From Chrysomallon squamiferum (lineage: Eukaryota; Mollusca; Gastropoda; Neomphalida; Peltospiridae), in the NCBI GenBank assembly GCA_012295275.1, contig CM022666.1, positions 2,088,616 to 2,152,615 on the forward strand: 64,000 nucleotides of DNA, written 5' to 3'. Shown in pieces: positions 35,520 to 48,100 of this stretch. The notes beneath the pieces are model-generated. The model was not told where the DNA came from. It saw only the letters and a program-made list of their open reading frames with translations, and searched no databases. The stretch's first letter is position 1. Each line of letters starts with the position of its first letter. Both the position numbers and the translations under genes were made by a program.

Positions 35520-35778
35520 GACATTAACCATGTTATACTTATTTTGTAAATTACTGTCACCTAAATTATTATTATCATTATCATCCTGTTCAGTCAGAAT
35601 GAGTGGGGTGCGTTTTAACTGAACGATTATGTTTGATGGTATTTCTTTCACTAAATCTGAGTTAAACCAATTGCATTACTTGATCCTTTTCCATTTCCAG
35701 ATGTTTTTTCCTATTCCATTCCGAATAATAAAGACACGTTCCATTTCTATCAAAGATGTACAAATTAAACACGGTCAT
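33836..35778 (-). CDS. TRAPPC1: Trafficking protein particle complex subunit 1, 4 exons
   Basis: TRAPPC1 (yeast Bet5) is a longin-fold core subunit of the TRAPP complexes, which activate Rab1 and tether ER-Golgi vesicles. Minus-strand exons, 5' to 3': 35778-35680, 34932-34862, 34299-34161, 33964-33836. They sum to 438 nt and give 145 aa, the same length I recall for the human protein. All junctions are GT-AG; the third exon supplies the G of a split ATG codon. Recognisable segments are [18 protein letters not shown] at the N-terminus, KLMYGM with [23 protein letters not shown] (about residues 64-79), MNTDLSVP, and YVVKNPL to LPFFPVKVS at the C-terminus. The start is fixed by the MTV N-terminus typical of the family. 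It lies head-to-head with CNTROB, with about 1.5 kb between the start codons. Confidence 0.96.
33965..34160 (-). other. TRAPPC1: TRAPPC1 intron 3
   Basis: A 196-bp intron with A and T runs. Its acceptor-side sequence (plus strand AAACCAAATCAGAAAGAAAACAT at about 33967) resembles sequence in intron 2 (AAACCAAATTTAAGAAGAAAACAT at about 34597). This may be an old duplication, but the AT-rich composition makes it uncertain. Confidence 0.5.
34300..34861 (-). other. TRAPPC1: TRAPPC1 intron 2
   Basis: 562 bp, containing a T run (34350-34372) and two TTA tracts (34421-34453 and 34485-34510). No coding signal. Confidence 0.8.
34933..35679 (-). other. TRAPPC1: TRAPPC1 intron 1
   Basis: 747 bp. It holds a TTA run (35464-35519) and a short GATA run (35224-35239). 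No coding signal. Confidence 0.8.
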
Positions 35779-36171
35779 ATCGTTGAAACACCTTCCGGAA
35801 GTGTAGTAAACATAACGCCAAATTAATACCCACTTTTACTTTAACATTTTTATTTTTATTTGAGCAAATCAGGAAAAACCAGCAGTAAATATTAAATTGT
35901 GCAAAGGCAATTATTTTCAATAAAATTTACGAAAATTTGCATGTATATTTTTGTGGCAGTGTTGTATTTTGTATGTAAAGCATCTATCAATACAGTATTT
36001 ATGTGCATTTTCTTTATTTATTTCCCACCATTATCAATGAGCTTTCCACCTTTTGCTTCATTTTGGGATAAACACAGAGAATAAAGCATGTAAATATTAA
36101 CCATTGAAATGGACGATATTTTTCTCTATTTTTAACAGAAATAATTTTATGAATGATAAATAACGACGTGG

Positions 36172-36207
<36 letters not shown>

Positions 36208-37278
36208 TGTATTTGATAATTTCTATTGTAACCAAATATGACTATTACAATATAATTTCTAAAATATTTCACAGTATTACGGATATATTTATTTTCTATA
36301 TATTCATTATTATTACTAATGAATAATTTATGTCAGATATTTTTCATAATGATTTTGAGGATAAAGGAGAGAAAACAATTCTCTATTTCGTCTGTTTGCT
36401 GTTACTAAATTCCGTGGTTTTGGTGCTTCTGTATTGAGGAATTTCAAGATAGATAACTCTTTCGTTTTTTTGAAAGAAAAAAAAAAGTAAAAAGAAACGA
36501 AAATGGAACAAGTTGAGACAAGGCAAATGCCTTTCTTCTGATATTAAAAAGATTTATGGTAATTTTCCATAAAAGTTGAGCATTGATACTAATTAAGAAA
36601 ATCAACTATATTTTGTCACCGGGTTCCAATTTAAAAGAGGTAGATGCGATGTTGTTTATTTACTTGTGTATAATGTTACTCAACTCTATTTCGTTGTATA
36701 CCTATTATCGGTTAATTATTTTTATTTGCAAACGTTAATTGCAATGTTTATTGAATAAGATGATAAAAATTAGAGAATATTTCAGCTTTCGGATTAGTGA
36801 AATGCCAAATAATACGAAATTAGGTGAAATTTTCGCAAAATATAAAATATTTCAAAATGAACTGTGCAACTGTCACTGTCAAAAAGTTTGTAATTTTCCA
36901 AATACTTTAACAACTATAATCAAATTAATTTTAAATATTCATTTAACATTAAAACATGTTAGTATAATATCTTTTGACCATTTGGTCGTACTGAAGTGTT
37001 ATTTCCTATTCATTTTTAAAAATATTTAATTCAGCATTATCTTCTATTTTTTACTACTAGTATTAGTAAAAGTTTTTTGTTCAGTAGATAACATTAACGC
37101 AAGTTATATTCTCCTTTTTATACATACTGTAAATAAATTTTGAAATAAAAACTTAATTTCAACAGAGTTCAATATACTTTTCTTCTTTTAATATTATTTA
37201 CAAGTGTTTTTTATAAATTCATGATTAATACTTGCTAACTGTTTTACGATTTTCAATTATTTATATATATATATTCAG
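35779..37278. promoter_or_regulatory. Shared intergenic interval between divergent TRAPPC1 and CNTROB
   Basis: This 1.5-kb interval must hold both promoters. A 10-bp palindrome CTTCCGGAAG (35792-35801), a back-to-back ETS-type site, lies 14 bp upstream of the TRAPPC1 start codon. The rest is AT-rich, with a T run at 36176-36205. An upstream CNTROB leader exon is expected, because the coding exon begins behind an acceptor (ATATTCAG, 37271-37278), but I cannot place it. An open frame at 36739-37029 (96 aa) looks like chance. Confidence 0.5.
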
Positions 37279-39163
37279 GTAGTAGCATAAAAACATAATG
37301 GAGAATGATAAAACTGATACACAAAGGAGTCCTGAAGAGGTTTGGCCAACAGATAATGCTGACGACAATGACCAAGATACAGAAAACGTCATGATGAAGT
37401 CCCGTGAACAACTGATGACCATCGTCCGTCGAGACTGTTCAAGTCCTGATCTAAGCACAGAAAGACGGAGAATGATGGAATACATCCCAGACGACAGCAC
37501 AAACCTGTTCGAACCAGTCAGGACTTTGAACTTTTCTGACGTCGACATCACAAACGAAGATGATATGTCGCAAAACGGAGACCATGAAAACAGTTATGAG
37601 CAACAACACGAGCAACAGCAGAGTGACGTAGTGAGTTCCAATTTGATAGATTTAGAATGGATGGAGGAAGGAAATGAAAATCAGAACTTGAGGATAATCG
37701 AGGGTCATGATTCGTCCCCTTTAGAACATCAGATAATGAAATCCAGTATTAGCTACTCGGGGTCACCTCAGCATCACGGTTTTTCTAATCCACCTGCGTC
37801 TGTTACTTCACAGTCTCAGACAAACAGCAGTCAGTCTCAGACTCAAGATTCACAGCAGTTTGGTCAGTCTGTCAACTCACAGACAGCATTTTCTCCTTTA
37901 AAAGAAGATCTAGATGATACCGGGAAAGGCTCACCTAACTTGTACGACAGCTTGGACGAGAGAGATGCAGAAAACGGGCTGAACGGAGTTAAACATTCCC
38001 ACGTTGAAACCAGTGGACATTCGTACCCTTTCTCAGGTCCACCACCTAGTCCTGGTCACCATGGACATCAGACCGTGCACGAAAGCAACACCAACAATCA
38101 CCAGACCGGTCAACACTTGTCATTTCACGAGAGCAATTTTGTTAGTGCAGACAACGGCAGCGAAGGTTTTTCGTCGAGGACGAAGAACGTGTCCCCAGGG
38201 TTGAGTGACAGTCTTCTGACGAGAAACCCAAGCTTCATCCAGCAGGTGGGCTGTTTTCCACAGCCTCAGCAGCTGAAGAGTTTCACCATGGCACAGACTG
38301 CGCAGGATTTCAACACAACACAGCCTGAACGGGACTTCAGCAAGCCTGAGACTCATGTGATGGTTTCTGGGCACCTGGCGTCCTGGGAAGACGCTGAAAA
38401 TGACGGCAGCAGCATGCAGGTCAATTCCAACCCTTTAATGAGATGCAGGATCATGGGTCATGGGGTGCCACCAGCTCGGGTCAGATCAGCAGGCATGCAG
38501 CAGAGACCAGCAGACATGCAACAGAGGCCGGTTAATCGAGGGACAGGACAGCCTTGTTCTCGACTCAAACGAACGGAACAGAGACAGGTCGCTCAAACGA
38601 GTAACCCCCAGGGAGGTGCTAACCGGGGCACTGCCGGTAACAAGAACCCTCCAAACAGGGCTGCTTCAGCAAAGGTTGCTGGGAAGGTCAGGCCTACTGT
38701 TCAAGGTGCTGGACAACCCAGACCAGTTGTTCAGGGCTCCTCAATGGCTGATTCAAAGAGAACTCAGAAACAAGCCATAACAACCAATGCTTCCAGACAG
38801 CCGGCAGACATTGTGGACAGGAGACAAGCTGCTGCTGCTGAACCAGCTGATAAGAGTCTGGACAGAATCAGTGGGGTTGGCAGTGAAGGACCTCAGTCAA
38901 GAATACAGACCATTGTGAGCTCTTCGGAAAATCGATCAGCCTCAAGGACTCCACCCATTCACGTCCAGACAAGCGTTACGAGTCCACGAATTGCATCCTT
39001 GAACAAGTCTCCGAATCCAGGACAAGAGCCCTTGATTGGTCGATTCAAGGTTTCAGAAGGATTTGGTCACCGTGACGACGATGACGCAGAGTCCTGTTCT
39101 GAGTCTGTGAGTACTCAGATGGATATGTTAACCAGTGCAAGCTACAAAATGTCTCCTAGACAG
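37279..39163 (+). other. CNTROB: CNTROB first coding exon, 622 codons of disordered N-terminus
   Basis: It begins after an acceptor ATATTCAG with 19 nt of leader before ATG 37298, so at least one non-coding exon lies upstream. The frame stays open for 1866 nt and ends at CAG|GTAACA. The protein is acidic at the start, then Gln/Ser/His-rich (SQSQTNSSQSQTQDSQQFGQ region, about residues 169-190). A Gln/Arg/Gly/Ala-rich segment lies at about residues 395-510. No domain is recognised. Codon use is balanced and GC is higher than in the flanks, as for real coding DNA. Confidence 0.85.
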
Positions 39164-39444
39164 GTAACAAGCATTTTTCTTCATTTTTTACTTCTTTTTT
39201 TTTTTTTTTTGAAGTTTATTTTTTCATTAGAATAGAAGTACAGTATCAGTGAATCTTTAAATGTAAACAAATTTCACAAAATAAGTGACTTGATATCTGT
39301 ACTGTTATATTTACATCTCACTTTTATCCAGTGCTTTTTACTGGGGGTTTTTTGTGGGGTTTTTATTGTTTTTTTGTTAATTATTTATTACTATTATCAT
39401 TTATTATATTTATTTTTATTATTATTAGTACCAGTGGTAGTATT

Positions 39445-39475
<31 letters not shown>

Positions 39476-42059
39476 TTTCCTGTTCTCAGAATGAACTTTC
39501 ACCACAGAATATGAGTATAGATATTCAGGGAATGGAGGATGTGAGAAGCCATCTTCGAAACATGCTGCGACTCTCAGCAAATACTTTTGCAGGTATAAAT
39601 CAATGTATAAATCAATATATATATATATCCTGCAGTCACTGTATGTTGTGGCAAGATATGATAGAGTAACTACTTTAGTGTTTAATTATTTGTTTAGATC
39701 GTTAAAAAACCTTTTTGTTAAAAAATAGTGTGGGCCATTTTGCTTTCAAAACGGTTGATCATCTGCTTTGTCATTATGCAATAACAATAACTGTGGATGA
39801 TACTGATTGTGGTGATAATAATGATCAAATTGATGCATGTGCTAATATTAAAAGTTTTGTGAGCTGAATTAACTCTTTATTTATTGTCTCACAATTATGT
39901 ATTTGTTAATTGTTTATTTTCATGTATTTATTTATTTATATTGTTTTTTTGTTTTTTTGTTTTTTTTAATTTTGTAACTTTTTTTATTCAGAAAAACCAG
40001 AGTTTGATCATAGTGACAGTGCTTCAGAACTGTTGATGGATCAGCCATACAAAAGACCTTTTAGGTAAAGTTTGTCTGTGTGTCTGTCTGTCGGTACATG
40101 TGTGTTTGTGTTAGTGTGTGTTTGTCTGTATATGTGTGTTTGTGTCAGTGTCTATATGCATGTTTATGTCTGCATGCATGTTTATATCTATGTTTATGTG
40201 TGCATATGTTTATCTAAGTGTGTGTTTGTCTATGAGTGTAGGTATATGTATGTATGTATCTTTTTATGTATTTGTGAATGTGTATATGTTTTTGTATGTG
40301 TCTGTATATGTGTGTGTAACTGTGCTTGTATGGATGTGTAAAAGTGTCTGTGAGTGTGTATATATATATATATATATATATTTGTGTGTATTTATTAGTT
40401 ACGTCTGATTTAGTGTTTATATTTGCTTGTATGTGTGTGCTTCTGTTTTGTTTTCATACTTCATTAGTAAATTAAAAATAAAATGATAAAAATTAAAAGA
40501 TAAATATTCTTCAGTATCTTTAAAAGTGACATAAACCGGTATAGTTTCAGTTCTATTTATGTATTTTTTTCACAGTTCTCAGATACCAGGCAATGTTCCA
40601 GATCTGTTTGAGAACTTCCCAAACTATTCGTCCACAATGTTTGCTGACCTGTCTGAATCAGGAATCTCGAAACAGGACATGTCCTTCCAAACTGACCGCA
40701 CATACATGAGAGAAGCACTGGAAAAAGAAAGATACAGAAGAAAAGTAAGATTTTTTTTTTTTTTTTAAGTTTTATATTTTTGAACATCATTGTATTGAAG
40801 TTGAAATATCTCTCTCGATATAATATTCTGTTGACTGTCTTTCTTGTAGTATGCTGTGTCTTCAAAATAATTCATGTTTCTTTCATTTATGAGTATTTTG
40901 CAAATTAATATTCTTTTATATATATTTGTTTTTAATATTTTTTCTCTTATTATTATTATTATTTGTTTTTTGTTTTATATTTTATTTTTATTTTCTTAAT
41001 TTCATTTATTTTTTTCTTTACAATTCTGATTAAAAGGAAATAATAATAATAATTTTTTCTTGTAAATTATAAAAAAATATATATTTCTACTGTAATAATG
41101 ATTGTTGTAAATTATGAATTATAAATAAAATTAAGGCTCAGTATTATAATGAAAGTACAGTTATAAAAAATGTATAGGTTTTAATTCTTTTTGTTTCCTA
41201 ATTTTCATTACAGCACTGTGAACAGCAAATTCATCATCTGAATGTTCGGGTAAGTTTAATAAACTTCTTCTGATTTTTATTTTGTAAAATGTTATTTAAT
41301 GTTGGTTTTTTTCCTTTGTTTTAATTTAATTTTTATTTCTTGACTAATTCTTTTCTTTTTAATTTCAATTTTTTATTTTTTTTTCAATTTATTTTATTTA
41401 AAAAAAATTTTTATTTTCTTTCTCATTCAGCTGTTGGAGGCACAGCAGCAGCTGGCCGTTGCTATAGCAACAAACAAGAAAAAGGACACAATGATAGAAC
41501 AGCTTGATAAAGTAAGATATTTCTTATAATCAGTTATTTCAGGGTGGGGCCAGAGCGTGGGGGAGAGGATACCTGGCGCCCTGTGAAAACCTTTAGACAT
41601 TTGCTCTTGGTTACGTTTTTACATGGATACCTTTTGCTGTAATTTCAGAGCTGGAGAGAAATAAAAAAAATCTCCATATTCTCCCTTATTCAATTATCAT
41701 CAATATAAAAATTACACTTGTGTTAAATTTTAGTGCTAATTCTGTATATAAATAGACTGATACACACATCTATCTAGATATATATATATATTGATATAGA
41801 TTCATACATAGAAAGATACATATGAGATATAGATAGTATATATAACATTATTGTTGACAGCAACTGGCTAAGGTCGTAGAAGGATGGAAGAAGAGGGAAA
41901 GAGAGAAGGATGAATATCTCAAGCTGATTCTAAAAGAGAAGTCACAGATTGAACAGTCCTTGCATCAACAGCAAGAGGTCAGTTGTTAGAACTTCCGTTT
42001 TTAAAAACATTTGTCACTGTCAGTCATTAAAACTTTTGTTATTGAGCACTGTCATCATA

Positions 42060-42119
<60 letters not shown>

Positions 42120-45100
42120 TGTTATTATACAATATTAATGATTAAAATAGTATCTGATATTAAATATGATAATATTTATTTCTAATATTATTGTTGTTTT
42201 TACTATTATCATCACCATCATCATTATTATTAGTATCATCATCATTATTATTATTACTGCTAGTACTACTATCATTATTATCACCACCATCAGTATCATC
42301 CATAGATATTAATATTGTCATTTCTTGATAACAAAACAGATGATCAACAGTTTTGAGAGTGACATGGCACACACTATAAATGAGCTGAAACAGGAAAAAG
42401 AAAACTCGGCAGCTGCTGTTGAGAAATTGAGGCAGGAGATTGACGACGTAACGAGAGACAAAGCACGAGCAGAAGAGCAGCTTGAGGCAGAGAAAGAGCG
42501 AGGCAGCCTCTTGTGTCAGGAGATGGGTCAGCTGAAAGAGGCCAGAGAAATGGCAGAACTCTGCGCTCAGCAGTTACAAGAGAGGTTGCATAAGGTGACT
42601 GAGATGTAACGGCAGATTTGATTGGTTGTTTGTTATCTTGTGAGGGGGGTTTGATTGGTTGTTTTTAGGATGAAATCTGATTTGATTGGTTGTTTGTTAT
42701 CTTGAGGGTTGTTTTTTTGTTCTGCAGAAATGTTTTTAGGATAAAACGGCAGATTTGATTGGTTGTTTGTCATCTTGAGGGTTTTTTTTTTTGTTCTGCA
42801 GAAATGTTTTTAGGATAAAACGGCAGATTTGATTGGTTGTTTGTTATCTTATGGTTTTTTTTTTTGTTTTTTATTTTTGTTCTGCAGAAATGTTTTTAAG
42901 ATATAATGGCAGATTTGATTGGTTGTTTGTTATCTGGAGTAATGAGACAAAATGGCTAAATTGACTGGTAATTCTTAGTACTTATTATTCTTCAATGTTT
43001 TGGGGTGGGTTTTTTTCCATTGTTAAAATCTATACTTATGACTGCATAATATATGTTTTTGGAGGGTTTTTAGAGATTTAAGAAAAATAATTATTTTATT
43101 TTTTTGTTCATTTTCTATAATGTGTGTTTTAGGAACAAGATGACTGGTACAGAAGAGAACAGGAACTTCTGGCTACCATTGACGACGTGAAGGAAGCAAA
43201 TCTCAAGGTCATTCAGATGGAGAAGGTATTTATTTATAATCATATTTATTTAAATGTCACATTGTTTCTAACTACACACTTTGAATCAGAAAATCCCTTT
43301 TATGCAATGTTATCAGTTAGCAGAATGTTATTGTATCAGTGAACCTTCCCATAAACAGGAAAGATGAAAACATGACCTTTGATAAATTAATCATGGTGCA
43401 CTGGCAAGAAAGTGATAATTAAAGAGTAAATATTTAAATGCAGTTGCCATTGCTTACAAAAATTGGTTTACAGCATATAATTATGCAACTCTATCTATTT
43501 ATTGATTGTTATTAATGTTGTTGTTTTTTTCAAGGCGAGAAGTGATGAATATCAAACTTTAGCTGCTGACATGGAGGAGAGATTGAGAGCAACACAAACT
43601 CAGAACAAGAAGTTGGAACTGGATATCGATGCACTGGAACGAGAAAAGGTAACCGAGAAATTTATTAAATTTAGATTTTTTTTTTTTATATTATATTTTA
43701 AAAAATAATGTTCCAAACAAGAAAATGGTAACTAACAATGTGCAAAAGGAAAGAAGAAAGTGTGTATGTGGGTGTGTATATGTGTGTCTCTGTGTGTGTA
43801 TGTTAATAATACTAAAGCTATATATATATTTTTTTATTATTATTTTTAATTTTTTATATTTTTTTTAAAATTATTTTAGGAAAGTATCAAGGTTGAAATA
43901 GCAATAATTGAAGCCAAATACGAAACATCGCAGAGAAAGCTAGAAGCAGATTTGCATTCACAGATGGAGAAAGAGGTAAAACCTTATTTCAAAATTACAC
44001 AGTTCCATAAATAATTTAAATCGGATGTATTTGAGAAGTTTTGTTTACGTCTTTATATTTAGCAAAACCTCCAAACATTTTAATATTATCAAGTGTAAAA
44101 ATTTTTAATACTAAGACAACAACAAACAAACAAAAATAAACAAAAAAAAAAAAATGAATTGTACATCTGTACACCCGAATTTTACATTATTATATATGCT
44201 ACAAAATTATTTTCTTGAGACTTCAAAAAATCCTGTACACCTGATAACTAAATTATTATACATGATATATAATCATGCTACAGGGACTTCCATTTGCAAA
44301 CATGTTCATGACAGGTTATCATACAGTGCTTCTGAACAGCAAGTTATCAAAAGCTAATGTCAATTTATTTCTCAGATAGCTGAACAAGTTGCCCAGGTCC
44401 AGGAGAAGATGGATGAAATGAACACAGAGATGCAGGAAAAACACAGACAGCAGGTTATGGAGATCCACCAGCGACATCAGGTCGACCTTGAGGTTCACCT
44501 GCAGAAGTTCAGCGAGGATGCCAGGAGGAAAGACGATGACTACAGACATCAGATACAGAATTACGAGGAGAGGTTAGATTGGGATATTCCGGAAAAAAAA
44601 TGCTGTTACGTTGCGTGAGCTTGCGATATTCAGCGAGGGTTTGTAGTTAGGCATGAAAGGTCAGAGTGTCAGAAATATTGAAAAACAAGAAGTTTTATTC
44701 TGTAACACATGTTATTATCATAAACAAAAGATGCAGATTTATAAAGAATGATTAGATTGGGATATTCAGAAAATATTTTTAATTTGGCTTGAAACTCGGA
44801 CATTATGGTACATAGTGCAATATTGATGTTTAGTGCTTTATGATTACCGACAACATGCAGAATGATTAGAAGAGGTTGTGGTAGCTGTTGCTGCTGTTGC
44901 TGCTGTTGTTGTTTTTGTTGTGGTTGTAGATGTACTTGAACATTTTTCTGTTTTTCAGGCTGAAAGAGTACAGAAATGAGAACACAGCTCTAAAACATGC
45001 AAAACAGAAACTGGAGTCTCAAAGGTACGTACAAGAAAACATGCTATATTATGAGAATAGGGTTAGATTGGGATATTTTCGTCATTATAAATGTTTCCCA

Positions 45101-48100
45101 ATCTGACATCCATCTGGCAGATTTTTAAATCAAATTAAACCATATTATACTCATGCATAAATGTGTGTCTAATGTCTCTAATGTTGATTTATCACTTAGG
45201 GGAGATAATTCTTTGTGGTGAAGATGAAACAGTAATAATAATAATAATAATAACGTAAATTTTTTCAGTGAATAAATGTAACTTTATTATTATTTTACTA
45301 TTTTTTTGTTTTTTTGTTTAGAATGGAAGTGTTGTCCAAACTGCAATACATGATGCAGTCACAGTGGAATGAAGCTGTTTCACTTCTGGTCAGTTCACCT
45401 ATGAGAAATTCTCAGGTAACACCATTATGTAATTCAGAGGACTGACTACCTGTCTTCTAAAATGACTGTTGTCTACAAATATACAAGCATCTTTCTTTAT
45501 GAGAAAAACTATGAACTGCAGTTTATTATATTTGAATAATTACTTGGAATGTTTATTTGAAGAATTATTCAAATGAGAGAAAAATGAATTTGTGTCTTTT
45601 TCTTGAACAAAATATTTTCAAGATTTGTTTTATTTATTAAATTCAGTTAAATTGAAAGCTTTTATAAAATATCATCAAGGCTTCATTTATTTTTTTTTTT
45701 TTTAATTATTCACTTATTTATTTATTTATTTTATTTTATTTATTTATTTATTTATAAACTTATTTATTTATTTACTTACTTACTTACTAACTTATTTGCA
45801 TATTTATTTACATATTGACATATTTATTTATTTTATTTTAATACAGGGATCCCAGAATTCCTCACTGATCCATCTTGGTAACCATGGATCCCAGGAACCA
45901 ATGACAAGCAGTCCAAAAGAAGGACGATCCCATCCCCACACAACAGAGAACAAAGGAAACCCAAAACAAGCAGCAGCAGAGTTTGCAGTCAGTCAACGAC
46001 ATGGAAAGATATTTGGAAAGGTTATTTTTGTTTCTACATTTTTATATTTTATATGTAGATGATGCATTTAATTTCACATTTAATTTAAAAAAATATTGAT
46101 GATTTTTTGCATAAAAATAATTGAGTATAATTCAACACTTTTTTTTAGCGTTTTATATATATATATATATATTATTTTCTCTAAGTGAATGGAAATGGTT
46201 AAACTATGGTGATTTTTTTAAATTTTGATCTTTGTAAATTTAAATAAACTGCCATGGCAAATATTTATTTATTTATGTATTTCTTTTCTCTATTAAATAT
46301 TTGGATTCAAAAAAGAAACTTTTCTAAGTGGAACTGAAATTATTAATTAATTTTTTTTTTTTTTTTATAAAAATACTTTAATTTTTTGAAAGGTATTATA
46401 TTAAATTATTTATTTAATTTATTATTTTTTTAACAAATTTAATTTTCCAGCCTGCACCTGTGCGAGACTGATGCTACTGACACAATGCAGACAGAGAGCC
46501 AGGGTAAGACAACTCTGTTTCACTTCATCACAGCTAAACTGCTAAATTATTATTTTCTTTTATTATTTTTTAAATTTTTTTAAATTTTGTTTTTCCTTTT
46601 TATTTATTATTATTATTTTTTTATTATTTTTGTTGTTTTTTTTTTTTTTTTTATTTTTTTAATATTATCCTGGGATATTTTACTTGTTTTTTTTATGTGT
46701 TTTACTGATGAATGTTTTTATAGCTCATTAGTTTTATCCAGTACATTTTCAAATGTTATGCTATTAAGGGTAAGGGATCTATGTTTCTTATTTATTTATT
46801 TTTTATTTTATTTTCATTTTTTTTTTTTCTTTCACTTTTTTTTTATCTTCTGATGTTTAAAGGTAAATATTTAATTTTTTTCTTTCTTTATTTCTTTATT
46901 TATTTGTATTTTGTTCATCAGGATTTACAACATCTGAAGACCAGAACACCTCCTTTGTGTCTGAGGTCCTGTCAGACTCCCCACCCCCAATCCAAGTCCA
47001 CTCCGCTTTCGAAGATCCACAATCCACTTTACTGAATGCAGAACAGACCAGCTTCATGGATCAGTTCTTCTCATCCCAGTCAGGTCCAATGCCGAGGCAT
47101 GTTCATGGTTTCCTTGTCAATCAAATGTCAAAAAGTTCAGCCTCTCAAAACGGATTGGCTGACCATCCATCCAATGAGAGGCCAGAGATGATGAATGCCA
47201 CTTCGTTGCCCGGTGCTGCAGTGATGATAAGACCGCCCCAGCAACAGTCTCGGCCAATCAGAGGAGTCGACCAATCAGGTTACAGCATGTGCCCGCCTTC
47301 TCCAAAGAAAACATCACATAGGGTTCGACGTAGGTCAGCTGATGAACAAAGATGGCTGACAGAACCTGAACATGATGAAGCAAGAGTCACAGGTAATTAG
47401 TTATTTCCCTTTCTGGGAACAAATTTATATATCTTCCTATATAGACAGAAACAGATCTTTCTATTTGTCTTCTTGAAGCATAGAAAGATTTCATTTATAC
47501 AGCGAGGAATCCAATTTTATGAACATAAGATATATGTCAACAAAATTTACACATTTTTGTCTGTTTAAATTTGAATGATTACTTATCTATAAACTTATTT
47601 TTAATTATTGTGAGAAAACAAAAAAAATAATAATAATAATAATAAAACTATAAAAATAAATACACTGTAATGGTTATTTCAAATTCCACCACAAAATATA
47701 TCCTTCTTTAAATGACCTGTCCAAAAGAGTCACCTGTTTATAGTGGTCAGCACCCACTATTTTTCATCAAAAACTGTCAACTGAACTTGTTGTAACAGAT
47801 ACAAGTAAGTTCCATCAGTCATAACTGAAAAACAAGCATACAGGCAGTAACTTAGTAACTTCTGTAAAATGTTGTTTTACTACACCTGTGATGTAATTCA
47901 ACTAAAATACATGTATGTACATATGTACATAAGTATATATGTGTGTACAAGAAATGTACATATGTACGTGTGTGTGTGTGTCTATGTGTGTGTCTGTGTG
48001 TGTGTATGTGTGTCTGTCTATGTGTGTCTGTCCGTGTGTGTGTGTGTGTTTACACATGTTTTTCTCTCTCCCTCAAGATCCACCTCACCTGTCGCGTCAT

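Noticed and set aside
36739-37029. 96-codon frame between TRAPPC1 and CNTROB
   Set aside because: AT-rich, no recognisable motif or splice context, starts among many stops; likely chance.
38004-38780. Alternative frames inside CNTROB exon 1
   Set aside because: They overlap the 622-codon frame, which is longer and continues in phase into the conserved exons.
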